Part shown: in pieces, positions 17,088 through 25,866 of the stretch | Position numbering within the stretch: the first letter of the stretch is position 1 | Layout of the letters: each line of letters begins with the position of its first letter | Origin: Butyrivibrio sp. CB08 | Lineage (GTDB): Bacteria; Bacillota; Clostridia; Lachnospirales; Lachnospiraceae | Length of the DNA: 64,000 nucleotides | Direction: 5' to 3' | Assembly: GCF_003625485.1 (NCBI RefSeq) | Contig: NZ_RAIR01000005.1 | Coordinates: 62,001-126,000, forward strand | Made by a program: the position numbers and the translations under genes | Notes under the pieces: generated by a model | Databases searched by the model: none | Told to the model about the DNA's origin: nothing | The model's input: the letters and a program-made list of their open reading frames with translations, nothing else

Positions 17088-18791
17088 TTACTCAGTTATA
17101 GGCTTAAATGGGTTTGTCTTGATAATGTCGGTTGCTGCCTTATAATCTACAGGCCTGCTGTAATAGTAGCCTTGCGCATAGTTGCAGCCCATATCAACAA
17201 GTGCTTTACCCTGTTCTTTAGTTTCAACACCTTCAGCTATAGTCTGCATGTCCAACTTCTGAGCGATGGTTATAACGCTCTCAATGAGGACTGCAGACTT
17301 TTTATCTTCTGTGATCATGTCTACAAAGGACTTGTCCAGCTTGATCACATCTGCATCTATGTTGTGAAGGAGCGACAACGACGAATAGCCTGTTCCAAAA
17401 TCGTCGATGGAGATGAAAAGGCCATGCTCCTTGAGGTTTTTAACAAACTGTATCAGTCTGTCATACTCAATATCCTTGGTACTTTCTGTGATCTCTATCT
17501 CAACATCATCAGCACCAAGTCCGTTATCCTCTAAAATCTTGAGGATCTTGTTCTCAATCTTTGGCACAAAAAGGTTCTTTCTTGAGAAGTTACTGGAAAT
17601 TCTTGGGGGATTATACCCCATGTCTTTCCATCTTCTGATAGCTCTGCAGGTCTCATCAAAGATTGTAAGATCCAGGTCAGGAATAAGACCTTCTCTGTCC
17701 AGAATAGGGATGAACTGGTCAGGGAAAATAAAATGCCCGTCGTGGAACCATCTACAAAGTGCCTCGAATCCCACAAGCTTACCTGTGGTCATATCAACCT
17801 TAGGCTGGAAGAATGGCTCAAACTCGTGGTTCTTAACAGCTGCAGGAAAAGCAGCTATGATGTCTCTTCCCTGCATTATCATCTTTTTAAGGTCGTCGCC
17901 GTAAAAAACAACGTCCTGCTTAAGCCTGCTTCTTCCTATACCGCAGGCCACATTGGCATCGTTAAGTCTCTCCTGGAAGTTTTTATTCTCATCATCAGCA
18001 AGGCTTGAAACACCGATCCAGGTGGTGATATCAAACTGGTTGTTAGGTGCAGTCTTAAGCTTTGAAATAGTTACAGAAGACACCTTTTTAAGGAACTTCT
18101 TAAGGTTTTCTTTGTGGACATATACGATGAAATTGTCGCCTCCTAGACGGCATACACATTCATCATCTTCCACCATCTGTAAAAGCTTCCTGGAATACTG
18201 GATTATAGCTTCATCTCCACTGTTTCCACCTGCCACCTCATTGACATACTTAAAGTTCCTCAGATTCATCCTGAGAAGGATAAGATCCTGCGGGCGGTAG
18301 GTCTGCAACATTTTGTGGTATTTCTTTTTAAAATAAACTATGTTGGGAATTCCAGTAAGAACGTCAGATGATTCTGCGTGGTCCAGCATCCTTCGCATAT
18401 TCTGCCTGCTGGCAAGGATATAGACCATATCTGCGCAGAAATCGTAAATAGAGATATCAAGATCTTCCTCCTTGATACCCTCTTCAAACTCTATATAGGC
18501 ATGAACATACTCATAGCCATCGAAATAATACTTGTACTGCTTAGTCAGACCGCCTTTTTTGCCGGAATCGTACAGGATAAGCTGTTTGTCGACTTCCTTT
18601 GTTCCAAGCACAAGCTCACCAGTCCTGTGGTTGCGATACCTGTCTTCGCCGCCCAGGTCCATGTCGTAATACATTTTTACAACATGAAGCTTATCACAGA
18701 TGGATTTATAAAGATCCTCGGTGATATTATCCATTGCCGCAGCGCGGAAAATTGCCTTTATATCTTCGGTAAGCTGCTTGTTTAAATCCAT
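17088..18791 (-). CDS. Degenerate GGDEF-EAL protein, probable c-di-GMP phosphodiesterase
   Basis: The 567-residue cytoplasmic protein has an N-terminal region of about 150 residues of unknown fold and a GGDEF domain whose motif is changed to GGDNF, so cyclase activity is unlikely. It ends in a full EAL domain with FEALCRWF, IEITEST, DDFGTGYSSL and KLDKSF. It probably degrades cyclic di-GMP, with the altered GGDEF domain perhaps sensing GTP. The start has GAAGGA upstream. It lies 13 bp after a small hypothetical gene in the same direction and meets the DUF3298 gene tail to tail. Confidence 0.9.
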   Translation of the reverse strand: MDLNKQLTEDIKAIFRAAAMDNITEDLYKSICDKLHVVKMYYDMDLGGEDRYRNHRTGELVLGTKEVDKQLILYDSGKKGGLTKQYKYYFDGYEYVHAYIEFEEGIKEEDLDISIYDFCADMVYILASRQNMRRMLDHAESSDVLTGIPNIVYFKKKYHKMLQTYRPQDLILLRMNLRNFKYVNEVAGGNSGDEAIIQYSRKLLQMVEDDECVCRLGGDNFIVYVHKENLKKFLKKVSSVTISKLKTAPNNQFDITTWIGVSSLADDENKNFQERLNDANVACGIGRSRLKQDVVFYGDDLKKMIMQGRDIIAAFPAAVKNHEFEPFFQPKVDMTTGKLVGFEALCRWFHDGHFIFPDQFIPILDREGLIPDLDLTIFDETCRAIRRWKDMGYNPPRISSNFSRKNLFVPKIENKILKILEDNGLGADDVEIEITESTKDIEYDRLIQFVKNLKEHGLFISIDDFGTGYSSLSLLHNIDADVIKLDKSFVDMITEDKKSAVLIESVITIAQKLDMQTIAEGVETKEQGKALVDMGCNYAQGYYYSRPVDYKAATDIIKTNPFKPITE

Positions 18792-18804
18792 AAGAAATCC
18801 TTCT

Positions 18805-19206
18805 TTACTGTATGGGCCTGCTCAGCTGGGTATAACCCTGTAGTAAACCCATGGCCCTGTTATAGGATTCAAGCATATCCTTGGGGTTCTGAACCTTGAA
18901 AGCAGGCGCTTCCTCTCCCTCTTTAAGGCTTCCGATAAATAAAACCGCTGTCTCGTCGTGACCATAGGTCTTACAGCAATCCTTTACCAGATTCCCTGTA
19001 GTCCTGCCTTCTCTGGATATCACATCCTCGAAAAGCCCCGGAACATGCTCATTGAACCACTTCCTTGCGTTAGCTATGGAATACATGTCTTCCACAATTG
19101 CTATGATCCTGCCCTTGTGTCTTTCTTTCAGCATCCGTAGCTGCTTAACGAGAATTTCCCCCGGCTTCTCATCAAAGTTCACAATGATCGTTTCATATCT
19201 GGCCAT
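18805..19206 (-). CDS. Hypothetical protein upstream of the EAL gene
   Basis: The ATG at 19206 follows a GGGGGTG site. The 133-residue product begins MARYETIIVNFDEKPGE and contains an alternating strand-helix pattern with an EDMYSIANARKWF segment and TAVLFIGSLKEGEE. This suggests a small alpha/beta fold, perhaps related to HAD or receiver domains, but no catalytic motif is clear. The C-terminal helix resembles a short dimerising segment. It is 13 bp upstream of the phosphodiesterase gene and probably co-transcribed with it. I cannot assign a function. Confidence 0.55.
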   Translation of the reverse strand: MARYETIIVNFDEKPGEILVKQLRMLKERHKGRIIAIVEDMYSIANARKWFNEHVPGLFEDVISREGRTTGNLVKDCCKTYGHDETAVLFIGSLKEGEEAPAFKVQNPKDMLESYNRAMGLLQGYTQLSRPIQ

Positions 19207-19261
19207 ATAGCACCCCCAATGCATTAACCAAACGATAAACTTTTTATTCTTTTGTATGAGA

Positions 19262-19567
19262 TTACTTGCTGCGATCCTCTTTCATAGTTTCCTGACCGCT
19301 GTTGCGGATCATCTTGATCCCCTCTATGGCAACCTGATAGATCATCGCCATCTCTCTGGACGCAGGGTCTGTGTAGCTGCACTTGGTCTTAAGACCCTTA
19401 AAATACTGCTCAGCCTTCTCGATTACAGGCTTGGTGATCATGATTCCATCACAATAAAGGGTTCCAGTCTGTGAATCATATCTGGAATCTGTGTACTTAG
19501 TCTGGGCAAAATCTCCAGCACCCATCTTGGCTGCGAGCTGATTGATAAGTTCTTCTCTTCCTGCCAT
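19262..19567 (-). CDS. Hypothetical 101-residue protein
   Basis: The protein starts MAGREELINQLAAKMGAGDF with a good AAGGAG site upstream. It is soluble, with an N-terminal helix and a C-terminal helix around EMAMIYQVAIEGIKMIRNS, and has only one cysteine and no metal motif. It stands alone between the small gene at 18805 and the feoB leader, and reads away from feoB. The family is not recognised. The length and clean ribosome binding site support a real gene. Confidence 0.55.
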   Translation of the reverse strand: MAGREELINQLAAKMGAGDFAQTKYTDSRYDSQTGTLYCDGIMITKPVIEKAEQYFKGLKTKCSYTDPASREMAMIYQVAIEGIKMIRNSGQETMKEDRSK

Positions 19568-19785
19568 GTTTCACTCCTTGTGTTGTAATCTGTAATGTAT
19601 CAAAAAACGTCCATTCCTTTATAATATAATATCACGTTATCTAAAATATCATGCGTTATTTATGATTTAAAAACTCTTAATCTTTCATAAAATTTTATAC
19701 TTATTTAATACCATTTTATGAACATGTAGTATATAATCCATGTATAAAGCACAAGATGTTGTATTTTGTGAATCAGGAGGGGTGT

Positions 19786-19839
19786 ATGGAATTAGCAATA
19801 ATCTCCATAAGGAAGGTTAACCTGCGTCACTGCAGCTAA
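19786..19839 (+). CDS. Upstream leader ORF of 17 codons before feoB
   Basis: An ATG at 19786 is preceded by AGGAGGGG with GGAGG five bases away, which is a strong translation signal. The frame encodes MELAIISIRKVNLRHCS and stops at TAA 19837-19839. It is too short for a normal gene. Its last codons and stop lie inside the second stem of the leader RNA, so a ribosome stalled near the terminal Arg-His-Cys-Ser codons would change folding ahead of the terminator. This is the layout of an attenuation leader peptide. The cysteine and histidine near the end are candidate sensing codons. Translation is not shown. Confidence 0.55.
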   Translation: MELAIISIRKVNLRHCS

Positions 19840-19891
19840 CCTCCAAAGCGTAGAAAGATTTCTACCGAATGGAAGCCCTGATCGGGCATGG

Positions 19892-19919
19892 AAAGAGCCG
19901 GACCCATCGCCGGCTCTTT
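19892..19919 (+). terminator. Intrinsic terminator in the feoB leader
   Basis: A perfect 10-bp GC-rich stem (AAAGAGCCGG / CCGGCTCTTT) is followed by TTTTATT and lies about 50 bp before the feoB start, so feoB expression must involve read-through. Confidence 0.88.
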
Positions 19920-19967
19920 TATTGTGCTTAAAAATGTGTTATTTTTTAGTCTGAGAGGATTAAAAAA

Positions 19968-22310
19968 ATGAACTTAGATGCTTTAAAGCCGGGTCAGTCA
20001 GCCCGGATTCTTACTGTTGGGGGCCAGGGAGCCCTCCGTCAACACTTTCTTGATATGGGTGTTATCCCAGGCGCAGAGGTCACAACCATAAAGCTCGCAC
20101 CTATGGGAGATCCCATGGAGCTTCGGATCCATGGCTACGAACTCACCCTTCGTCTTGCTGATGCACAGCAGATCGAGATTGAGCCAATAGAAAAAGTTGA
20201 AGCCAAAGAGGAAAAGAAGGATGCTGTCAGGCACACTGAGCACCCTGGTCTTGGTGAGGAAGGCAGATTCCACCCAAAGGGAAGCGGCGATCCACTTCCA
20301 GAGGGCACCACACTTACCTTTGCCCTTGTTGGCAATCAGAACAGTGGCAAGACTTCTCTTTTCAACCAATTAACAGGCTCCAATCAGCACGTAGGTAATT
20401 TCCCCGGAGTAACTGTAGACAGGAAAGACGGCGTTATAAGAGACCACGCAGACACTTTGATAACAGACCTTCCCGGTATCTACTCCATGTCTCCATATTC
20501 AAGCGAGGAGCGTGTATCCAGGGATTTTGTCCTTAAAGAAAAACCAAAGGGCATCATTAACATCGTCGATGCCACAAATATAGAACGTAACCTCTATCTG
20601 ACCATGCAGCTCCTTAGAATGAACATTCCAATGGTAGTTGCCCTTAACATGATGGATGAGATGCGCGGAAATGGCGGAACTGTAGATGTTAACACCATGG
20701 AAGCCATGCTTGGCGTACCTGTTGTACCTATCTCAGCTGCCAAGAACGAAGGCGTAGACGAGCTTGTCCGTCACGCAATCCATGTTGCCAAGAACCAGGA
20801 GCGCCCTATTCCACAGGATTTCTGTAGCCCGGACGATCGCGGCGGCGCTGTACATAGGGCTTTCCACGCTGTCTGCCACCTTATAGAGGACCACGCCAAA
20901 GCAGCGGATATCCCCTGCGAATTTGCAGCCAGCAAGCTCCTTGAGGGCGAGCAGGAAATGGCTGACCAGCTTCAGCTTGATACCAATGAAAAAGAGCTTT
21001 TGGAGCACATCATACTTCAGATGGAAAAAGAGTGCGGCCTGGACCACAGCGCTGCTGTAGCCAACATGCGCTTTGACTACATCAAGAGAGTATGCGACAG
21101 CTGTGTCATTAAGCCCCACGAGAGCAAAGAACATATAAGAAGCCAGAAGATAGATAAGATCCTTACAGGCCGCTACACCGCAATCCCTATGTTTGTGGGA
21201 ATTATGGCCCTTGTCTTCTATCTCACATTCTTCCTCATTGGCCCATTTTTCCAGGGCCTTCTGGAAACAGCCATAGATTCACTAAAAGGGCTGGTTGACT
21301 TTACAATGGATAAAACCGGCGTTACTCAGGCTATTCAGAGCCTGGTTTTAGACGGCATCTTTGAAGGAGTTGGCACGGTTGTCAGTTTCCTTCCTATCAT
21401 CGTCATTTTGTTCTTCTTCCTGTCAATGCTGGAAGATAGCGGATATATCGCAAGAGTTGCCTTTGTTATGGACAAGCTCCTGCGTCACATGGGCCTTTCT
21501 GGAAGAAGCATCGTACCAATGCTCCTTGGCTTTGGCTGCACCGTTCCTGCAGTTATGTCCACAAGGACTCTTCCAAGTGAGAGAGACCGTAAGATGACGA
21601 TACTTCTAACACCATTTATGTCCTGCACCGCAAAGCTCCCAATTTACGGCTTCTTTGTGGCTGCTTTCTTCCCAAAGCAGAGCTGGATCATCATTACAGG
21701 TCTGTACCTTCTTGGAATACTGACAGGAATCATCATGGCTTACCTCTTAAAGTTCACACTCTTTAAGGGCGAAGCGGTTCCTTTTGTTATGGAGCTCCCT
21801 AACTACCGCGTTCCCACTCCAAGAAACGTCATTCAGCTTCTGTGGGAAAAGGCAAAGGACTTCCTGCACCGCGCATTTTCAATCATCCTTATCGCAACCA
21901 TCGTTGTATGGTTCCTTAAGAGCTTTGATTTTGGCCTGAACCTTGTTTCAGACTCACATACCAGCATGCTTGCCACAATTTCAGGCATATTCGCTCCTAT
22001 CATGAAACCAATAGGCCTTGGTGACTGGAGAATCGTCACATCCCTTATAAGCGGATTTATGGCAAAAGAGAGCGTCGTTTCCGTTATGGAAACCCTCTTT
22101 AGCGACGGTCTTGCATCCCTTGGTGCTCTTTCAGCAGCATCAATGCTGACCTTCAGCCTTCTCTACACCCCTTGTGTTGCGGCTGTTGCTGCAATTTCAA
22201 GAGAACTTGGTAAAAAATGGGCTATCTGCGTTGTACTTTGGCAGTGCTGCATTGCATGGCTTGGTGCACTGGCAGTAAGACTTATTGGTCTTGCAATAGG
22301 AATGCAGTAA
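19968..22310 (+). CDS. feoB: FeoA-FeoB fusion, ferrous iron transporter
   Basis: Residues 1-75 form a FeoA-like SH3 domain (LDALKPGQSARI, GVIPGAEV). A linker of about 35 residues leads into the FeoB G domain with G1 VGNQNSGKTS (121-130), G3 DLPG (167-170) and G4 NMMD (227-230). The membrane part contains the gate motifs GFGCTVPAVMSTRTL and PFMSCTAKLPIYGF and ends in further membrane segments. At 780 residues it is a complete transporter that imports Fe2+ across the cytoplasmic membrane. FeoA and FeoB are usually separate genes in Firmicutes, and here they are fused. The ribosome binding site is GAGAGGA. Expression is probably controlled by the leader at 19785-19919. Confidence 0.96.
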   Translation: MNLDALKPGQSARILTVGGQGALRQHFLDMGVIPGAEVTTIKLAPMGDPMELRIHGYELTLRLADAQQIEIEPIEKVEAKEEKKDAVRHTEHPGLGEEGRFHPKGSGDPLPEGTTLTFALVGNQNSGKTSLFNQLTGSNQHVGNFPGVTVDRKDGVIRDHADTLITDLPGIYSMSPYSSEERVSRDFVLKEKPKGIINIVDATNIERNLYLTMQLLRMNIPMVVALNMMDEMRGNGGTVDVNTMEAMLGVPVVPISAAKNEGVDELVRHAIHVAKNQERPIPQDFCSPDDRGGAVHRAFHAVCHLIEDHAKAADIPCEFAASKLLEGEQEMADQLQLDTNEKELLEHIILQMEKECGLDHSAAVANMRFDYIKRVCDSCVIKPHESKEHIRSQKIDKILTGRYTAIPMFVGIMALVFYLTFFLIGPFFQGLLETAIDSLKGLVDFTMDKTGVTQAIQSLVLDGIFEGVGTVVSFLPIIVILFFFLSMLEDSGYIARVAFVMDKLLRHMGLSGRSIVPMLLGFGCTVPAVMSTRTLPSERDRKMTILLTPFMSCTAKLPIYGFFVAAFFPKQSWIIITGLYLLGILTGIIMAYLLKFTLFKGEAVPFVMELPNYRVPTPRNVIQLLWEKAKDFLHRAFSIILIATIVVWFLKSFDFGLNLVSDSHTSMLATISGIFAPIMKPIGLGDWRIVTSLISGFMAKESVVSVMETLFSDGLASLGALSAASMLTFSLLYTPCVAAVAAISRELGKKWAICVVLWQCCIAWLGALAVRLIGLAIGMQ

Positions 22311-22344
22311 ATATCAGCAATTCAAATTCATGACATTTAAAAAA

Positions 22345-22358
22345 AGGGCTTTAGCCCT
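22345..22358. terminator. Bidirectional terminator downstream of feoB
   Basis: A short AGGGC/GCCCT stem flanked by A-runs and T-runs lies between feoB and the convergent gene at 22383. Confidence 0.75.
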
Positions 22359-22382
22359 CTTTTTTAACGCGATTTTTTGTGG

Positions 22383-22880
22383 TCAAAACAATATATCATC
22401 TTCTCCCAGGGCGTTTTTTTCCCCAGCTGGAAGGCTTATCCCTGACTCTGTAGCGGATTTAAGCCTCTTATACATCCCGGATTTGTTCATGCCTATCATC
22501 TCTGCAGCCTTCATGGCGCCGTAGTCCTTAATTAGCTTTCTTACCCTGTTTACCGTAGCTCTGTAGGTCACACCTTCCTCTTCGTAGGAGATATAGTTTT
22601 TTCGTCTTCCAGCATCTCTTTTGGTCCTGTATTTAACCTGCTCTGGCCTGTAGGACACAACCAGCGTATCGCTGGAAAACCCTTCAGGGCTCTCATTGTG
22701 GACGATCTTAAACTCGGCCCCGGTAGGTCCAAGCACTCTGTTTAGCTTATCAACCATCTCATGGGAGCTGTCATCTACGCTTTTAAGCGTGAAAAAGCAT
22801 TTGTCAAAAGAGCTGTTTTCAACCCTCTGACGCCTCTCCTGAGATAGCTTTTGTTTGATTTTCTTGTCCATATCGCTCAT
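22383..22880 (-). CDS. Hypothetical protein with a possible C-terminal helix-turn-helix
   Basis: The 165-residue protein is strongly basic at both the N-terminus (MDKKIKQKLSQERRQR) and the middle. A segment MKAAEMIGMNKSGMYKRLKSA near 130-150 looks like a helix-turn-helix of the kind seen in small DNA-binding proteins. No membrane segment is present. It reads away from the MATE gene at 22947, with a 66-bp shared upstream region, so it might regulate that gene. The start has AGGAAA upstream. The family is not named. Confidence 0.55.
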   Translation of the reverse strand: MSDMDKKIKQKLSQERRQRVENSSFDKCFFTLKSVDDSSHEMVDKLNRVLGPTGAEFKIVHNESPEGFSSDTLVVSYRPEQVKYRTKRDAGRRKNYISYEEEGVTYRATVNRVRKLIKDYGAMKAAEMIGMNKSGMYKRLKSATESGISLPAGEKNALGEDDILF

Positions 22881-22904
22881 TTGTCTTTATTTCCTATGCG
22901 CTTG

Positions 22905-22913
22905 TGTTATACT
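22905..22913 (+). promoter_or_regulatory. Extended -10 promoter for the first MATE gene
   Basis: TGTTATACT (TG-N-TATACT) lies 33 bp before the MATE start codon. Confidence 0.5.
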
Positions 22914-22946
22914 AGTCTCACTGATTTCTAAAGGATTTTGATTTAA

Positions 22947-24365
22947 ATGAAGATTGATTATTTTGAGAAAATTCGAAACGGCGAGGAAATGTCTTTTACT
23001 GAGCAGGTCATCATGATCACAATGCTCAGCATTCCTGCTATCTTCTCACAAATTTCCACTGTGATAATGGAATATGTTGACCAATCCATGGTTGGAAGAC
23101 TTGGTGCCAACCCTTCAGCAGCTATTGGCCTTATCTCCTCAACCACCTGGCTTATTGGCGGTATCTGCAACGCTGTCAGCACCGGCTTTACCGTTCAGGT
23201 TGCCCACAGCATCGGCGCCAAAAATGATGCAAAGGCAAGAGCCATCGTTAAGCACGGCCTTATTGCTGTTCTTTGCTTTAGCGCAGCTATTTCCATGCTG
23301 TGCCTTCTTGTCAGCAGCCGTCTTCCTTACTGGCTTGGCGGAAGTGATTCTATCGCAGCTGGATCCACCACCTATTTTCGCATATTTGGCGCTGCTCTTC
23401 CACTTATCCACCTGTGCGGTGTATCTTCAGGAATGCTTCAGTGCAGCGGAAATATCAGAACTCCAAGCATCTTAAACGTAGTTGGATGCTTTATGAACAT
23501 TATCTTCAACTTCCTTTTGATCTTCCCCACAAGAACTGCCCTTATTCTGGGAAAAGAGCTGATGATCCCCGGTGCAGGCCTTGGTATAGCCGGAGCTGCT
23601 CTTGGAACAGCCTTGGCTGAAGGAATGATAGCGGTTGTTATGTTATATTTCCTGCTTCTACGCTCTCCTCTTCTGCATCTTAGGAAAGAAGCAAGGATTC
23701 CTTTTACTCTGGAGGAACTTAGGACAGCTGTGAAAATTGCTGTTCCTGTAGGTGTTGAACAGGGAATCATGGGTCTTGGCTATGTTATGGCAACAAGGAT
23801 TGTTTCTCCTCTTGGAAACATCGCCCTTGCAGCTAACTCTTTTTCCGTGACCGCAGAAGGACTGTGCTATATGCCTGGCTTTGGTATCGCCAACGCAGCA
23901 ACTGCCATTATCGGTCAGACTCTCGGCGCAGGAAGAAAAAAGCTGGCAAACCGCCTTGGGTGGCTTGCAACAGCTCTTGGAATGCTTGTTATGACTGGAA
24001 CCGGAATTCTTATGTATATCTTCGCCCCTCAGCTTCTTGGACTTATGACAACTGATCCGGAGATCCAGGCTCTTGGCGTTAAGGTCCTGAGGATTGAGGC
24101 CTTTGCTGAGCCTATGTTTGCCGCTTCTATCGTCGGTACCGGCGTATTCAGGGGCGCTGGAGACACTCTTGGCCCTTCAGTCATCAATTTTATCAGTATG
24201 TGGGCTGTGCGCCTTACTCTGGGTTCTATTCTGGCACCAAGAATTGGTCTTCCTGGTGTGTGGACAGCCATGTGTATCGATATCTGTGTCCGCGGTGCTC
24301 TGTTCCTGCTTCGTCTGTACTTTAAGCCTGTTGGATCTTCCAAGATCATCAAGGCTTCTTCATAA
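22947..24365 (+). CDS. MATE-family efflux transporter
   Basis: The 472-residue protein has twelve predicted membrane segments and the MATE pattern in both halves: a first segment ending VDQSMVGRLG, and a second repeat containing GIANAATAIIGQTLGAG. MATE carriers export drugs or metabolites in exchange for Na+ or H+. The substrate cannot be told. It has an extended -10 promoter upstream, and its stop overlaps the stop of the convergent GNAT gene. A regulator-like gene diverges from the same upstream region. Confidence 0.92.
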   Translation: MKIDYFEKIRNGEEMSFTEQVIMITMLSIPAIFSQISTVIMEYVDQSMVGRLGANPSAAIGLISSTTWLIGGICNAVSTGFTVQVAHSIGAKNDAKARAIVKHGLIAVLCFSAAISMLCLLVSSRLPYWLGGSDSIAAGSTTYFRIFGAALPLIHLCGVSSGMLQCSGNIRTPSILNVVGCFMNIIFNFLLIFPTRTALILGKELMIPGAGLGIAGAALGTALAEGMIAVVMLYFLLLRSPLLHLRKEARIPFTLEELRTAVKIAVPVGVEQGIMGLGYVMATRIVSPLGNIALAANSFSVTAEGLCYMPGFGIANAATAIIGQTLGAGRKKLANRLGWLATALGMLVMTGTGILMYIFAPQLLGLMTTDPEIQALGVKVLRIEAFAEPMFAASIVGTGVFRGAGDTLGPSVINFISMWAVRLTLGSILAPRIGLPGVWTAMCIDICVRGALFLLRLYFKPVGSSKIIKASS

Positions 24366-24827
24366 TATCTTTTCCATGCCGGTTTTCTGGACGCCCATGC
24401 CCATGGCCTCGTAAAAGGCCCTGGCGCCTGGATTACACTCCCAGACGTTTAGTGTGATGTTGTGGCACTTTTCCTTTTTGGCGAAGTTCTCAACGAACTG
24501 GTATAGCTCTTTTCCCACATGCAGGCCCCTGCTGTTCTCATCAACGCAGATATCGTCGATATAGAGGGTCTTGCAGTCCTCAAGGAGCCTCTCGCCCTTA
24601 TGCTCCTGAAATACGCAAAATGCATGTCCAAGAACTTTTTCTCCATCGACAGCCACAAATACCGGCTTGGTATCGTCTAAAAGAAGGAGTTTAAGCTCTT
24701 CTTCTGAATATTTTGTAGTTGGTCCTTTAAACAGATCAGGTCTTCCGATGTGATGAACCATGTTTACCTGAACAAGTAGCTCTAAAATGCCTTTTATGTC
24801 CCCATTTTGGGCTCTTCTAATTTCCAT
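24360..24827 (-). CDS. GNAT-family N-acetyltransferase
   Basis: The ATG at 24827 is preferred to a TTG five codons upstream, which overlaps the GGGGA site. The 155-residue product has the full GNAT core: MEIRRAQNGDIKGIL at the N-terminus, TLYIDDICVDENSRGLHVG with the acetyl-CoA loop RGLHVG, and LNVWECNPGARAFYEAMGM at the C-terminus. It is a cytoplasmic acetyltransferase of unknown substrate. It overlaps the MATE stop by 6 bp, tail to tail. Confidence 0.9.
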   Translation of the reverse strand: MEIRRAQNGDIKGILELLVQVNMVHHIGRPDLFKGPTTKYSEEELKLLLLDDTKPVFVAVDGEKVLGHAFCVFQEHKGERLLEDCKTLYIDDICVDENSRGLHVGKELYQFVENFAKKEKCHNITLNVWECNPGARAFYEAMGMGVQKTGMEKIL

Positions 24828-24858
24828 GATGATTTTCCCCAACCTTTAACTCTTTTTC

Positions 24859-25845
24859 CTAATATAGGCCTTTAATCGCCTTAATATCCCTGGTAAATCT
24901 ATCTACCACTTCCTGCGGGCCAATAATCTTAATATTGGTTCCAAGAGAGAAAATCCAGCCAAGGAACTGCTCACTTAATGCAACGTCCACATTGGCTACT
25001 GACCATCCCTCTTCATCTGATGGCCTTATGGAAATACCTTTCCCAAATCTGTCCAGCAAAACTCCCACGATCTCGTTCTTAAACTTAAGTTTTACCGTTA
25101 CCTCTTTTCCCCCAAACATTCCAAAATTCATTCTGGCATAAGCTGCCATATCGAAGTTCTTAAAATGCTCTTTTCCCTGGCGCTTCTTGTCCAGGATTTC
25201 CACATTTCGGATCTTATCAACCCTGTAATGCTTGATCTTTTCAGCCTCGTCATCGTAAGCGATAAGGTAATAGTTCTCGTCGTCCCAGCTAAGGGCCCAG
25301 GGACTTACCTCGTACTTTTCATCTTTTCTTGGGACCATCTCTTTTTTGAGATTCCACGTTAGATAATCGAATTTTATCATCTGATTGTTGCTGATGGCAC
25401 TATGAATCTCATCTACGATGTAGTAGATGCTTTCGTTCATAGTCTTAATACGCCCCTGGACTACAACCTGTCGTTTTAGTCCGGAGGCTTCATAATCGCT
25501 GACAAAGCCAGTCAGCTTTTTTATCAGCTCACTTGATTTCTTTTCTGTGATGAATTTTGACGACTGAATAGCGTCAACAAGAAGTTTGAGCTCAGCAATT
25601 TCAAGCTCTTTACTGCCCATGTGATAGTTGAAGTTTCTGCCATCTTTTTCTCCGATGACATCAAACCCCAGGTCTCTGAGGGCGTTTATATCGTCGTATA
25701 AGCTCTTTCTATCCGCAGTTATATCATATCCTTCAAGATATTCCCGGATTTCTGGCATCGTAAGCGAATGGTTATCATCAGTCTTGTCGTGAAGAATTTT
25801 GTAAACGTAGTAGAGTTTTAGCTTCTGATTGGATCCCTTTGGCAT
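24859..25845 (-). CDS. WYL-domain transcriptional regulator (DeoR-type HTH)
   Basis: The 328-residue protein has an N-terminal winged helix (about 5-70, with TMPEIREYL...ITADRKSLYDDINALRDLG) and a WYL domain. The WYL domain includes the stretch SPWALSWDDENYYLIAYDD with its hallmark tyrosine pair and RVDKI, plus a C-terminal WCX-like region. WYL proteins sense nucleic acid or nucleotide ligands and control transcription. It follows the RsbW-like gene by 21 bp in the same direction with GGAGG upstream, so it is probably the last gene of the STAS operon. Confidence 0.9.
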   Translation of the reverse strand: MPKGSNQKLKLYYVYKILHDKTDDNHSLTMPEIREYLEGYDITADRKSLYDDINALRDLGFDVIGEKDGRNFNYHMGSKELEIAELKLLVDAIQSSKFITEKKSSELIKKLTGFVSDYEASGLKRQVVVQGRIKTMNESIYYIVDEIHSAISNNQMIKFDYLTWNLKKEMVPRKDEKYEVSPWALSWDDENYYLIAYDDEAEKIKHYRVDKIRNVEILDKKRQGKEHFKNFDMAAYARMNFGMFGGKEVTVKLKFKNEIVGVLLDRFGKGISIRPSDEEGWSVANVDVALSEQFLGWIFSLGTNIKIIGPQEVVDRFTRDIKAIKGLY

Positions 25846-25866
25846 GACAACGCCTCCAGCTTATTT

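Larger units (their letters stand above)
19785..19919 (+). promoter_or_regulatory. Structured leader of feoB: four short stems and a terminator (riboswitch- or attenuator-like)
   Basis: The 400-bp gap before feoB holds an ordered RNA-like element. Its helices are TATGGA/TCCATA (19785-19809), AGGTTA/TAACCT with an inner CTGC/GCAG (19814-19842), GTAGAAA/TTTCTAC (19850-19865) and GCCC/GGGC (19875-19887). A perfect 10-bp terminator with a T-run follows (19892-19919). CCA at 19843-19845 can pair with TGG near 19870 to enclose the third helix. I compared it with the M-box, NiCo (czcD), yybP-ykoY and GEMM consensus patterns from memory and none fits. A 17-codon ORF overlaps the first two helices. 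The rest of the gap (19568-19784) is AT-rich with no gene seen. Confidence 0.7.

Noticed and set aside
19785-19919. Assigning the feoB leader to a known metal riboswitch (M-box, NiCo, yybP-ykoY or GEMM)
   Set aside because: The conserved strings of those classes, as I remember them, are not present. It is left as an unclassified leader.
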